From: Durusdinium trenchii
Lineage: Eukaryota; Sar; Dinophyceae; Suessiales; Symbiodiniaceae
Direction of reading: 5' to 3'
Assembly: GCA_963970005.1 (NCBI GenBank)
Contig: CAXAMN010004114.1
Coordinates: 308,217-372,216, forward strand
Length of the DNA: 64,000 nt
Under the pieces are notes generated by a model. It did no database searches and had not been told where the DNA came from. It saw only the letters and a list, made by a program, of their open reading frames with translations. Below, one piece after another: positions 26,201 through 33,699 of the stretch (positions within the stretch are counted from its first letter, which is position 1; the number at the start of each line of letters is the position of its first letter). Position numbers and translations under genes: made by a program.

Positions 26201-26600
26201 AAAGCCAAAGCTTCAAGCAAAGCTTCCAGCTTGGCGAATGGGAAGCCTCAGCAACATGCCAAAGTCGCTTCCAAGAAGGGGAAATCAGCGGCCAAGCAGT
26301 CCGAAACATTGGTGAGCTGGCCCTTCGTGCGCGCAATGTTTTTATGGGCACGTTTGGTGAGTGACCTAAAGGCTTTGAAAGACTTGGCATATCCTTTGTA
26401 CATGGTGATATTGGGAGCAACCAAGAGCCAGAGCTCTCTACATTTCGCACCTTTCTGTTTGCATGGCCTCACAGCACTGAACGAGTTGATGGCAAAGACT
26501 CAAAGGTTGGTTCCACTTTCAGCACTTTTGCTGCGGTTGTTGGATATGGATCTGAAAGCCATTGAGAAGGCATCGAAAGGCTCTCGGGGGGAGATGGGAC
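11188..26600 (+). CDS. NOC2: NOC2-like nucleolar complex protein gene, multi-exon
   Basis: Noc2 proteins form heterodimers with Noc1 and Noc3 and escort pre-60S ribosomal subunits through the nucleolus and nucleoplasm. The family N-terminal signature is here split over three small exons: HEDELQAIK, then EKDPDFYRFLVEE, then DQQLLDF with an acidic stretch. The same layout is known in animal and plant Noc2 (a LK-EKDPEFY-FL-E-D signature). Further downstream the central alpha-helical domain is seen in exons at about 24.95, 25.79 and 26.03 kb, including YVCIRQLALLLRN, SWPFVRAMFLWARLVSD and LAYPLYMVILGA, matching the order of the family's Noc2 domain. The C-terminal third was not found. Introns are very large: one contains a whole retroelement (14.45-21.77 kb) and another a minisatellite. 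Exon limits are partly inferred from splice sites; only a spliced transcript would settle them. Confidence 0.75.
11317..11358 (+). CDS. NOC2: NOC2-like exon with EKDPDFYRFL
   Basis: The exon follows a TTTGCAG acceptor and reads EKDPDFYRFLVEED, the most diagnostic motif of the Noc2 N terminus. It ends at GAC|GTACAC if a GT donor is used; a GA donor three bases earlier would align one residue better with the family. The next exon is in a different frame, so splicing is required. Confidence 0.7.
11462..11608 (+). CDS. NOC2: NOC2-like exon with acidic segment
   Basis: It starts after TTTTCAAG and reads DQQLLDFTADMEAESEAEVFL and on. The family continues the FL-x-E-x-D motif with a short hydrophobic L-L-x-F and then an acidic region, which is what is seen. 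The 3' limit is not fixed; a stop falls at 11609. Confidence 0.65.
12832..12889 (+). CDS. NOC2: Candidate NOC2-like exon with LTSSKVGKVWDW
   Basis: After a CCTCAG acceptor the frame reads LTSSKVGKVWDWLK and is followed by GGCTTG. Plant Noc2 proteins have a similar 'LTSSTV-x-W' stretch after the acidic region. The match is short and could be chance. Confidence 0.35.
12900..14454. other. Intron-like region with no clear exon
   Basis: Several ORFs of 80-112 residues occur (13013-13351, 13672-13938) without recognisable motifs. A short sequence around TTGGCAGGGCTGC is repeated near 13069 and 13147. Further exons of the NOC2-like gene could hide here. Confidence 0.35.
14455..14815 (-). repeat. 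Terminal direct repeat, left copy of element 1
   Basis: It begins CACACTTGAGATGAGTGC, contains TTAACATGGGTGAGACGAAG and ends with a TTGACACACACA microsatellite. The sequence recurs at 21527, 32445 and 42583 in the same orientation, always flanking the same type of RT gene. Confidence 0.75.
14848..15240 (-). pseudogene. RT C-terminal fragment of element 1
   Basis: On the - strand DSRYVDSRYILCNDQ is followed, after a frameshift, by LSHPNFYGHPVEI and VEDDHLLGFHI. Both stretches align with RYVDNRYILIND, LAHPDFYGNPVQIE and VEDDHLSGF in the better copy at 32.8-33.7 kb. RYVD-S replaces the usual YxDD of the polymerase site. The upstream palm and fingers are absent: the sequence above about 15240 no longer resembles the family. 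Confidence 0.7.
15893..16700 (+). pseudogene. Inverted internal segment of element 1
   Basis: Frames on the + strand read NALVGSKAFEEWLTRFQ, then AWSQRAIQKWIKTL, then HINKAHAIFARGLIHRT and QPNAVYVKL. The last two correspond to AATYIDRAEAIYSLGLLHLT and SPNSIYIKIH in the second element copy, which are on the - strand there. The orientation is therefore opposite to the rest of element 1. A perfect palindrome (CCCACGC-A-GCGTGGG, about 16711-16725) sits at the right-hand junction. Confidence 0.55.
16740..20093 (-). pseudogene. Element 1 N-terminal and middle coding remnants
   Basis: On the - strand a helical segment with GELQRARDKLRTRG and LTPTKVYDSAPRR (about 16.75-16.9 kb) corresponds to EELQRARAKLQAH and LSPSKSTTRRGS in the second copy. 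Upstream, several Pro/Thr/His-rich frames (17.5-18.4, 19.1-19.4 and 19.7-20.1 kb) suggest a long low-complexity region, now shredded. No single frame is intact and no splice pattern could be fixed. Confidence 0.45.
20093..20595 (+). repeat. 14-nt minisatellite, ACTCATCTCACACC
   Basis: About 35 imperfect copies of a 14-nt unit (ACTCATCWCACACC) run without a gap. The array makes a 156-residue ORF of His/Thr/Ser repeats that has no sign of being real. It lies inside element 1, between the two N-terminal remnants. Confidence 0.9.
20682..21128 (-). pseudogene. Pro/His/Gln-rich ORF at the 5' end of element 1
   Basis: This 148-residue frame begins MGDVLHTTPQHHPGS and is rich in Pro, His and Ser, with Gln and His runs near the C terminus. 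It occupies the same position, about 400 bases inside the right terminal repeat, as the 84-residue Pro-rich ORF at 41964-42218 in the second copy (HYPPVPTFPYPLQPPP versus TTYPYPPQPQHLPPP). It is probably the N terminus of the element's protein. No function can be assigned. Confidence 0.45.
21527..21765 (-). repeat. Terminal direct repeat, right copy of element 1
   Basis: It begins CACACTTGAGATGAGTGC, like the copy at 14455, and contains CCCTAGAAACGGGAGTTGA and the CACACACA tail, with an internal deletion of about 120 bases relative to the left copy. Confidence 0.75.
21766..23229. other. No gene recognised
   Basis: Intronic sequence of the NOC2-like gene if the gene model holds. Only short ORFs without motifs are seen. 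A GA-rich run sits at about 22400-22416. Confidence 0.4.
23230..24126 (+). repeat. 22-nt minisatellite with assembly gap
   Basis: About 40 copies of a 22-nt unit, CCGGGACACCATCACAACATGA, with variants (CAAAA for CACAA, 16-nt short units). The run of ten N at 23483-23492 lies inside the array, so its true length is unknown. The array is in an intron of the NOC2-like gene. Confidence 0.95.
24948..25062 (+). CDS. NOC2: NOC2-like exon with VSQFFWDETLALLG
   Basis: The frame reads RVKMVSQFFWDETLALLGH and AEMQEAVLRTPKSLL. In Noc2 proteins the same position has a hydrophobic helix pair that leads into the central domain (plant: VKSYL-x-STLFLL). The downstream limit is uncertain. A related candidate exon, LRGLAAMLVHWLGFG, lies at about 25337-25405. 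Confidence 0.55.
25786..25893 (+). CDS. NOC2: NOC2-like exon with VLRAFMAATASYSW
   Basis: A TTCTAG acceptor leads into IAEHPKALLRSVLRAFM and ends SVRFMDR at AGG|GTGGAT, a GT donor. The family has at this place a K-x-Y-x-x-Y/F helix, then 'I-x-FM' just before the L-E-L motif. Splicing to the exon at 26033 gives FMDR-ENCILELF in phase. Confidence 0.65.
26033..26600 (+). CDS. NOC2: NOC2-like exon encoding the central Noc2 domain
   Basis: After GCAAG the frame reads ENCILELFRLDDAAAYRVG, then YVCIRQLALLLRN, a Lys/Ser/Ala-rich insert of about 50 residues, then SWPFVRAMFLWARLVSD, LAYPLYMVILGATK, FAPFCLHGLTALNEL and LVPLSALLLRLLDMD. These follow the order and spacing of the human protein (IRQLAIHLRN, W-x-x-VH-x-x-x-LW, LVYPLAQVIIG, HCIRAL-x-LLS, FIPVLPFILE). 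The basic insert between the first two blocks is not usual in the family. The 3' limit is near 26600, where the similarity stops; the remaining C terminus was not found downstream. Confidence 0.8.
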
Positions 26601-26981
26601 AAGGGTTCGCTTCGCAGCGGGCAGCCCTGCTCGGTGTAACACCAGTTTGTTGTTTTTCGCTTGGCTTTTTAGCTGAGGAGCGAAGGCAGCATCAATATTT
26701 TATGGTTATAACAGACTAAGACGATGAATGATATGTTAATATTGTAGGGTGTACGTAGCGCAGGATCCAGCTCCATTGTGGTGGACTGGGGTGCTTTCGT
26801 ACAGTGTTATTACTGAGGTTCTTACCGTACCGGCTAATGCGAAATCCTGCAACTGCTTTTTCCCATGCTGTTTGCCTTTTTCCCTGCGTGCATATCGTTT
26901 CTCAACTAGTTTTTTTGTTTGCTCTCACTGGTTTGCTCTACCAGTTCTTAACACTTTGCAAGTGTATCCAGCGCCTCCAAG

Positions 26982-27241
26982 AAACGGTGCGGGGAGGTGA
27001 TGAGTGTAACAGCAGTGGGGTTTTGGAGGGGTTCGAACACGTTTTCAAGAGGTCTGCAGTTTATGGCAACCGACCGAGTGCTATTGCTGGGCAGGCAGTG
27101 ATTTCTTTGCTTGAGCTTGTGCCGGACATAGCTCAGGGGCTTGAAGCAATAAAGAAGCACAATAAAACCGGGATGGTGCGTTCATTGTTGGTGAATTATC
27201 TCAGACCATGCTTACCAGTGGCTGTGGCGACGGATACGCAG
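26982..27241 (+). CDS. Probable exon of unknown, helix-rich protein
   Basis: The frame includes GVLEGFEHVFKRSAVYG, AIAGQAVISLLELVPDIA and VRSLLVNYLRPCLPVAVA, which look like HEAT- or ARM-type helices, and stops at a strong donor, ACGCAG|GTAAGA at 27241. I do not recognise the family. It follows the NOC2-like exons on the same strand, so it may be a later exon of that gene or the start of another. The 5' limit is not certain. Confidence 0.45.
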
Positions 27242-27549
27242 GTAAGAACTTGTTCTTTACAGCACAGACAGCTATTGAAAGGAGGCACATATTTGCGTAG
27301 CTATGGGTGACATGCAGATAGCATTTCTCAAGTGATGCAAGTGCAATCACTCAAAAGGCGACACGGGTACGATGTTAAATCTGGTTGTTTGTGTTTGCTT
27401 GGGCCGTACACCCACCAACCCTTCTCGAAGGAACACTGACCTTTTCCATCTTCACTTGCTTTCCTTTCCTCCCCTTTCCTTTCGTGAGTCGAGCTATTGA
27501 CTATTGGCGCCTGCAAACCTATTTTCTTTACTGTATGATCCTTTGTTTC

Positions 27550-27698
27550 TGTGAGAATTGGAATCCACGCTCCTTTCGTTTTCGCTGGAGCATCATACAC
27601 CAACAAAGGTGTCTTCATGGTCTGATGACCACTGTTTTGGCTCAAGGAACGCAAAAGGTCCGTTTTCGAGGGCCGACGTTTTTTCATACCCAAGCTCA
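27550..27698 (+). repeat. 5' LTR of the short element
   Basis: 149 bases, TGTGAG...GCTCA, with TG/CA ends. It matches the copy at 29996-30144 except for a handful of substitutions. Confidence 0.85.
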
Positions 27699-27712
27699 GG
27701 TTATGAGCCCAA
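27699..27712 (+). promoter_or_regulatory. Primer binding site, GGTTATGAGCCCAA
   Basis: It abuts the 5' LTR and is complementary to the anticodon arm of an elongator-type tRNA-Met (loop CUCAUAA). Drosophila copia is known to be primed by the 3' end of a cleaved half of initiator tRNA-Met, with a primer site of this same type. Confidence 0.75.
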
Positions 27713-27724
27713 ATTTCAATCAAG

Positions 27725-28190
27725 TCCACCCAGCGCTGAGTGAGGGTCAGCGGCTGGTCGTTGGCCGCCATGAGCTCGCTGGTGCAGCGGAGGCGCAGGG
27801 CACCACTGACCAAGTCCTGCCTGATCTGGTCAGGCAAGGCTCCAAGAAGCACGCCGACCCCTCGCTGTTCAATCCGCTGCAACGCCGGCTCCGCCACAAT
27901 CTCGGGCTTCGACCTGAGCCTCTCCAGCGGACTCATTGCCAACCAGCGAGCATAGGCATAGTGATGCTGGGCAGCCAGAAGCGACTCTTCAGCCCTTCGC
28001 CGAGTTGGAGATGTCATCCATCAATGGAAAGGCCGTCGTAAGCCAGTCCCCGAACAGGATCGATGCTCCATCCACATTCGGAGCTGGAAGTGGCGGTAGC
28101 TCCAAGTTGCGAAGAGCTTCCGTCATTGACGACAACGGGCGGACACCCTCACCAATCCTGGTGACATGACCACCACCGCCACCCAGTGCC
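27725..28190 (-). pseudogene. Antisense copia gag fragment
   Basis: Reading the - strand: ELPPLPAPNVDGASILF, GDWLTTAFPLMDDIS, then after a frameshift AYARWLAMSPLERLRSKP, RIEQRGVGVLLGALPDQ and DLVSGALRLRCTSELM. These match the capsid region of the copia element at 45-53 kb (YDRWKTSSPLERVQI, RTEQRGVNLLLRAIP). The similarity ends abruptly about 60 bases before the primer site. The direction is opposite to that implied by the LTRs, primer site and polypurine tract. Confidence 0.7.
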
Positions 28191-28199
28191 GTAGGAGCC

Positions 28200-29985
28200 G
28201 TCCGCGAGGTAGTCCCATGTTGATGCAGTGGGCCAGGAGGACGATCAGGAAAAACGCCTTGATGCGGTCCCCTCCATTCTCCGCTCTATTGAGGCCTCAA
28301 GCATGTCGAGCAGGACCTGAGTTCGCCTTGTCGCCCACACTGGTTGCCGGCTCAAACGATGATGATTCCGCTCCACCAGTGATGAGCTTCACCTCCTTTT
28401 CGAAGTGCGCCTGGGCTTCTCGCAGTACCCTCTCCCTGATGACCTCAACCTCCTTCACCGTGGGACTTCGTCAATGGTCTTCACGAGGCATCGGATCACC
28501 AGTGGACACTCCCTGACCATTGTCCGGTCTTGGTGCACTCCAAAAAGGATTCCTCTCTTGTTGATGATGCGGCTGAGGAGTGGCAATCAAGTACGGATCT
28601 AAGACCGCGGCTGAGGACCAGGACCCTTCACAGCACCGGTCTGCCCTTGTTGAGGCGGAAACGGATATTGAGGGATGGTGTATTCCTCACTGGTGCCTCA
28701 CCACCTACTTGCCCCACATATTCTCCCAAATCATGCCCACGAGCGAGAGGTCCAAGAAGCCCATGTACAGGAGGTAGTTCAGGACGCGGGGCCTCGCGAT
28801 CTCTCCCAGCCTGTTTCCATGCCCTGATCTCCTCGACGAGCTCCATCTCTCACACCCGAGGCAGAAGCAGCAGCAGTAGGCTGCGGTTGAGCCGCAGTTG
28901 ACGCCTTGACATGGAGGGCTGGAAGGCTCATGTAATGAATCAACATCAAACCTACCGGAGCTTGCAGTCGAGAGGATTGTCAACCCTCCAAGGTGATGAA
29001 GATTGCACGCGGTGCTGCTGCCGCCCTGGGCTTGATCGCCGCGGTTCCTGGACTGAGTGGGACTGTTCGAGCGGCCTCGATGCTTGGCCTGGCAGCTTTG
29101 AAAGCTTTCGTAGGCAGTGTTTTGACCAAGACGGCCGCGGGCCAGTCCAAGAGGTCTAACGCATCCCACACAAATGAATCAAAAAGATGGTCGAGGGAAA
29201 ATGAACCCGGCAGAAGTAGGAGCACCTTGCCAGCCTGGCACCCGGAACGGGGCGTCACCATGGAATGATGGGCCTCTGCAGCCTTGGACGCTCGACCCGT
29301 TCCAATCTCCACCCACTGGGACCGACCGGTGGGAGCGCCTTGGTTCGGGCGACGGCGCTGGAGAGTGGTGCACGCATGTCATCCACGAGGGTGTCGGTGC
29401 ATTTCACCGCAGCAGCAGCCGACGACCATGGAGGTCACTGATGACTGGACCGTCTCCCGCAACTGTGACATTGAAGGGAGTGGCGTGGCCACAGTTTTTT
29501 CTACGTTCGCTTCGCCTCCGACCCGATCCGAGAGAGTTCGCAGAACCCCCTCCCACCACCAGGCACGGTGTCGCCACTGCATTGTGGATATGGTGGCGCT
29601 GGAGCCGGGCAATCCAGAGCGTTGGAGCGTGGGAGAAGTGCCACGGCTGAGCTTCCTGGTGTAGGTGGTCTGGGCGGCTGAGGAAGAAGCGATCAGTGCA
29701 CGAGACATCGTGAATCTCGAGGGTGATGATGGGCTATGTGGCTCGTTTGGAAGGGTGCCAGAGAATGGACAGCGTTGAGCCGGCCCGGGCGCGTTTGCCG
29801 GCCTGTCGCTGCGGGCGGACGCACTCCCTGTGTGGATGGGCATTTCTTCGCCGGCAAACCCCGGTGCCCCCCTCGAAGGAGGGATCTGACCCAGCATCGG
29901 ATGGAAGCTTCGAACTTTACGGTGAGCAGTAGACAGTAGAAGAAAAAACCTACTGCGAACCTGCTTTTGCGCGCTGGCCCCGCCA
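28200..29985. other. Internal sequence of the short LTR element
   Basis: Several frames are open on both strands because the region is GC-rich. On the + strand 28993-29268 reads MMKIARGAAAALGLIAAVP, a possible hydrophobic leader or membrane segment like those that end dinoflagellate copia polyproteins, but no RT or integrase motif occurs. I cannot assign more. Confidence 0.35.
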
Positions 29986-29995
29986 GCCGGGGGAG
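29985..29995 (+). promoter_or_regulatory. Polypurine tract before 3' LTR
   Basis: AGCCGGGGGAG directly precedes the 3' LTR. The large copia element has AGAGGGGGAG at the same place. Confidence 0.65.
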
Positions 29996-30144
29996 TGTGA
30001 GAATTGGAATCCACGCTCCTTTCGTTTTCGCTGGAGCATCATACACCAACAAAGGTGTCTTCATGGTCTGATGACTACTGGTTTGGCTCAAGGAACGCAA
30101 AAGATCCGTTTTCAAGGGCCGACGTTTTTTCATACCCAAGCTTA
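29996..30144 (+). repeat. 3' LTR of the short element
   Basis: 149 bases, TGTGAG...GCTTA. The last dinucleotide is TA instead of CA. GTGTC follows, to be compared with GTTTC before the 5' LTR. Confidence 0.8.
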
Positions 30145-32444
30145 GTGTCCACAACGTGCCCTTCACTTCCACGACGTGGCTATGACCCTATTTGCTCGCC
30201 TTTGTTTTGGCGTGCTTCTCAGAAGCAGCTTCTCCTACCTTTGTTGCTTCTTGACTTGTATTCACTTTTTTGCATTGTTGCATGAGCAGGCAGGGCTGGA
30301 TTATGGCCCTCGCCCTGCTAATGCGGAAGACTTCGGTGACAATGATATAGTAGATTAGTAGATCAAAAATGTCCCTGTCAACTTGACGCGATCAGGGTCC
30401 TACACTCCTTCGCAACTTTGAACCCGCACGAACCATAGTGTAGGCCAACCATCAGATCAAACAGGAACTAAAAATTACATTGTTTGTCTAGTTTTTCCAC
30501 ATGTATGTTTGGATGTGGTCATGAGGCATCCATAAACATAAGGTCCCTATCAAAAAAAATCACTGGAGCGTATCCATCTCTCAACACTCCATCCATCTAC
30601 CGTGTATATATATATATTCTATATCTAGAATCTACATGTACCAACCACCCGTGTGGCCTCATCTACGTTGCATTTAGTTGGCTCAGTTCTTTTTAGCTAA
30701 GCTTGATACTTGTCGATCCCTATCTATATGGTATTTGTTTATCCCAACTCCATCCATATCTTAAAGAGTTGCGCACGATATGTCAGCACAAGGTCCTGAT
30801 CCAATCGCCGCCCCGCATCATCCAATTTCGAAGAATGCCTTTGTCTACTTATCCCAGTACCTGTCTCCGCTCTACTTGTCTTTTTGTCTACCTACCTACC
30901 TACCTACCTTTCTGTATTTTCTGTCCATCTTTCTATCGCTTGAAAGGCTTCGATTTGATAGGGCAGCTACCATTGCAAGCTGCTTCATACATTCTTGCAC
31001 CACCGATATCTTGGTCACACCCGCTTACAGCTACAGCATGCTACAGCTGTGTTGGGTGGATGCCTTACGTCGAAAGGGCCAAGAAAGCCGGATTTAAAAG
31101 GCTGCCATGTTCAGCTGTTTTGGCATTGTGATTGCTGTCAGCTAAGAATGGCTTGTGGGCGGGGCGATTACAACCGGGTGCTCCGGGGCCGTGGTCGTTA
31201 TCCAGGTGGATAGATATTTCGGGGCCTTTGTAGTTGCCAAGCTGAGTGTTGCGAGTTCCAATTTCAGCCGTTCCTTTCTGCAAACCGGAAACAACTCCCA
31301 ATGAAAGATGATTTGGTTTGACATGCGACTTCACGGAAGTTGAATACAAAGGCCTGGGAATTGAATCCAACCTTGAGGTTGCCAATTCGGGTTTGATAGA
31401 AAGCCTCATTCCGGATTTGAAGCAACTAGCACTCAGCCCAGCCTGCATTTGATACCTGAATTTGATCAGCTATGGGTTCGTCTTGACGTTACAGTGAAGC
31501 AAGTCACCACTGTGGAACCAGCAGTTTACCTTTTAAGAGCCACACACACACTCACACCCACCATCTCTGCCAGTAGACTCCAATTTTCTCAGCCTCTGAA
31601 TTCACAGTGAGGCCAGAGTAGACTACCAGCTTTTGACACACGCTCCTTGTGGAGGGGTCGGTGGATGTAGAAGTTGTTGCCTGTAGATAGGTATCGCAGC
31701 TGGCCTCGGAACTCTGTTCGGAACTCCCCTCCAACCCCACTTTACCGATTGGTTTCTTTGCCGACCCCCAGAATGCTTGCAAGATTTTCCAAGTGAAGCA
31801 CGCAAAGACAAAGACCAAATTTGTGTGTTGTTGTTTACTGTAATATTGTTGTGTCTCTTGCGAGAACTAAAACTCACAATTGTATCGGCCCTGCCAACGT
31901 ATGTCACAGGTCATGCGCTCCCATTACTTCAATAACTCCAGCCAACTCCACGTTACATTGTGGTACAGCAGAGCAGCCAGGAAACTTACTGTATTGAAAC
32001 TGAAGCAACAATTAGGTAGCCTATAGTCCTCATTCTGCCCACTTAAATGTTGCACTCGCAGGTCCAGACGAGGCAAAGGAGGCAGTTCATATCGAAGTGC
32101 CTTGGATTGTTGTCCTTCGACAGAGTTTGTTTGCAACTTGGCCAAGTTGTCATCAGCATGCTTCATTTTTGTTATCGGCTTGCAGCGGCCAAGATGCTCC
32201 TTCAGCTTCCGAACTTTGAAGAAGAGACGCTGAGCAAAGTCGGCAACTACATCTGTGCCTGAAGCCCAGCAAGCCCAGCTCATCGAACAGAGGTGGCGCA
32301 TGAGCAAAAGGTCAACGCCAAAGGTAATTACTTGATGGCTTAACTGCAGCACAATCTCTTAGCGTGCAAACAGGTGGGGACACCTAGGTCAGGCACAGCC
32401 TTCCTTCGTGGTGGTTCCTCTTAGGCGCCTTCCGCCCCCCAACA
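30145..32444. other. No gene recognised
   Basis: ORFs are short and featureless. TA- and TACC-rich microsatellites occur near 30606-30622 and 30890-30910. A 142-residue - strand ORF at 31924-32352 includes a charged segment (FFKVRKLKEHLGRCKP) that could be an exon but matches no family I know. Confidence 0.4.
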
Positions 32445-32830
32445 CACACTTAAGAAGAGTGCTCCTTAGAGCGTGGCTTCAGGCTACTCACGGTGTGCAT
32501 TAGCACTTTAGTGTTACTGCAGTTTAGACCTTGACTAAAAGAAATTGCTGAGTCGGTCGAACAGGATGTCTGAACATGGGTGAAACATAGAGAATCAGTT
32601 AAAAATTGTCCAGGTACGCTGGGATGATCAGTCCCAGTATCACCAAGGCTTAGAGAGCATCTTCGTTGGCGGTAGACTCTCTGCCTTGCCACCACCCCCT
32701 GCAGCTGTACAGTATCGAGTTCAGCCAAATAGTATAGAGAAGGATAGGTTAGAGTCCCTTGGAACGGGGGTTGACACACACACAAGAAGCCGAAACGGCG
32801 CAGCTAGCAAGACTCAGTACAAGCTCCTTT
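32445..32830 (-). repeat. Terminal direct repeat, left copy of element 2
   Basis: It begins CACACTTAAGAAGAGTGCTC and contains TGAACATGGGTGAAACAT and a TTGACACACACACA tail. It is more diverged from the element 1 copies than they are from each other. Confidence 0.7.
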
Positions 32831-33692
32831 TTCCAGAAGGCAGCAACGCTGCAGCACAATGTTCCTTCGAGTGACCTTTTGTCACGTATAGTATAGCTGT
32901 ACCAATGCTGGTGAAGTAAGTTCGGCCATGTGTGGTGGGTATGAGTATTGTTGAAGTGTGTGGTGCCTGGATTGTAAGGCTGATAAGCGCAGGCGGTAGC
33001 TTCCTGCTGATTGTGTGTCCCGGAGTTCTTGTCTGCGGGTTGATGAGAAAGCCCGAAAGATGATCGTCTTCCACAGTCTCGATTTGCACTGGATTTCCGT
33101 AGAAATCTGGATGGGCTAGTGTGGTAATAGGTAGTGATTGTCTGAAGTGGTCATTGATGAGAATGTACCGGTTGTCGACGTAACGAGTGTTGAAAAGGTG
33201 GAGGTTGGGTTGTTGTAAAAATGTGTGGTGTGCTTCATGCCAAGAATGTTCAATGAGTGTGATGGCCACATTGCAAAGTGCGGGGGATAGTTGGCTGCCA
33301 ATGCCTGCTCCTTGGATTTGCTGGTAGTTGGTGTGACATGCCTGAAAGATGCAGGGTTGCAGTGCTTGTTGCACAATGAGCGGAATGTGCTTGGGGCGGT
33401 GGATGTAATGTCGGCCAATGTGCGAGTGTTGGATGGGGTTGCCGGTTGACTGTATTTCTATGGTGAGTGTGGTGGTGGTGTGTTGTAAATGCCAGCGGTT
33501 GCAAAGGCTGATGACTGCATCCACGAGTCGTTGTTGTGGAACGCTGTTGAAGAAGCCGACGAGATCATCGTTGATGGCAGTAAGGTGGATGTCTTCAGGT
33601 GTGTGTGTGTGAAATGGTGGTGGAGTTGCTTCCACAGGTTGGGTATGGGGAGTTGTCCTGGGAAAAAGGGCTTGTGCGTCACCGTGTTTCAC
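32814..33692 (-). pseudogene. RT palm and C-terminal domain of element 2
   Basis: This 292-residue frame is the best copy of the RT in the window. Motif A is DDLVGFFNSVPQQRL (about residues 42-56), motif B is GAGIGSQLSPALCNVAI (about 147-163), motif C is RYVDNRYIL (about 188-196) with D-N in place of D-D, and VEDDHLSGF follows (about 225). Just upstream a frameshift separates it from FPGQLPIPNLWKQLHHHF, which is in another frame near 33.66 kb. The protein would copy the element RNA. Fingers are absent, so this copy cannot be functional. Penelope-like RT is the closest class I can suggest, not a firm assignment. Confidence 0.75.
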
Positions 33693-33699
33693 TTACCTG

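Larger units (their letters stand above)
27550..30144 (+). mobile_element. Short LTR retroelement with antisense gag inside
   Basis: Two 149-base direct repeats with about 95% identity enclose 2.3 kb. They begin TGTGAGAATTGG and end CAAGCTCA (left) or CAAGCTTA (right). The left repeat is followed at once by GGTTATGAGCCC, the same primer-site sequence as in the copia element at 44.6-53.3 kb, and the right one is preceded by CCGGGGGAG, a polypurine tract. Both place the element on the + strand. Flanking pentamers GTTTC and GTGTC are a probable target duplication with one change. The only recognisable gene inside is a gag fragment on the opposite strand. No RT is present, so this is a non-autonomous or rearranged element. 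Confidence 0.75.

Noticed and set aside
32814..33692. Assignment of the RT to a LINE or DIRS element
   Set aside because: No endonuclease, tyrosine recombinase or RNase H is seen, while direct terminal repeats are present; a Penelope-like class fits better but is not proven.
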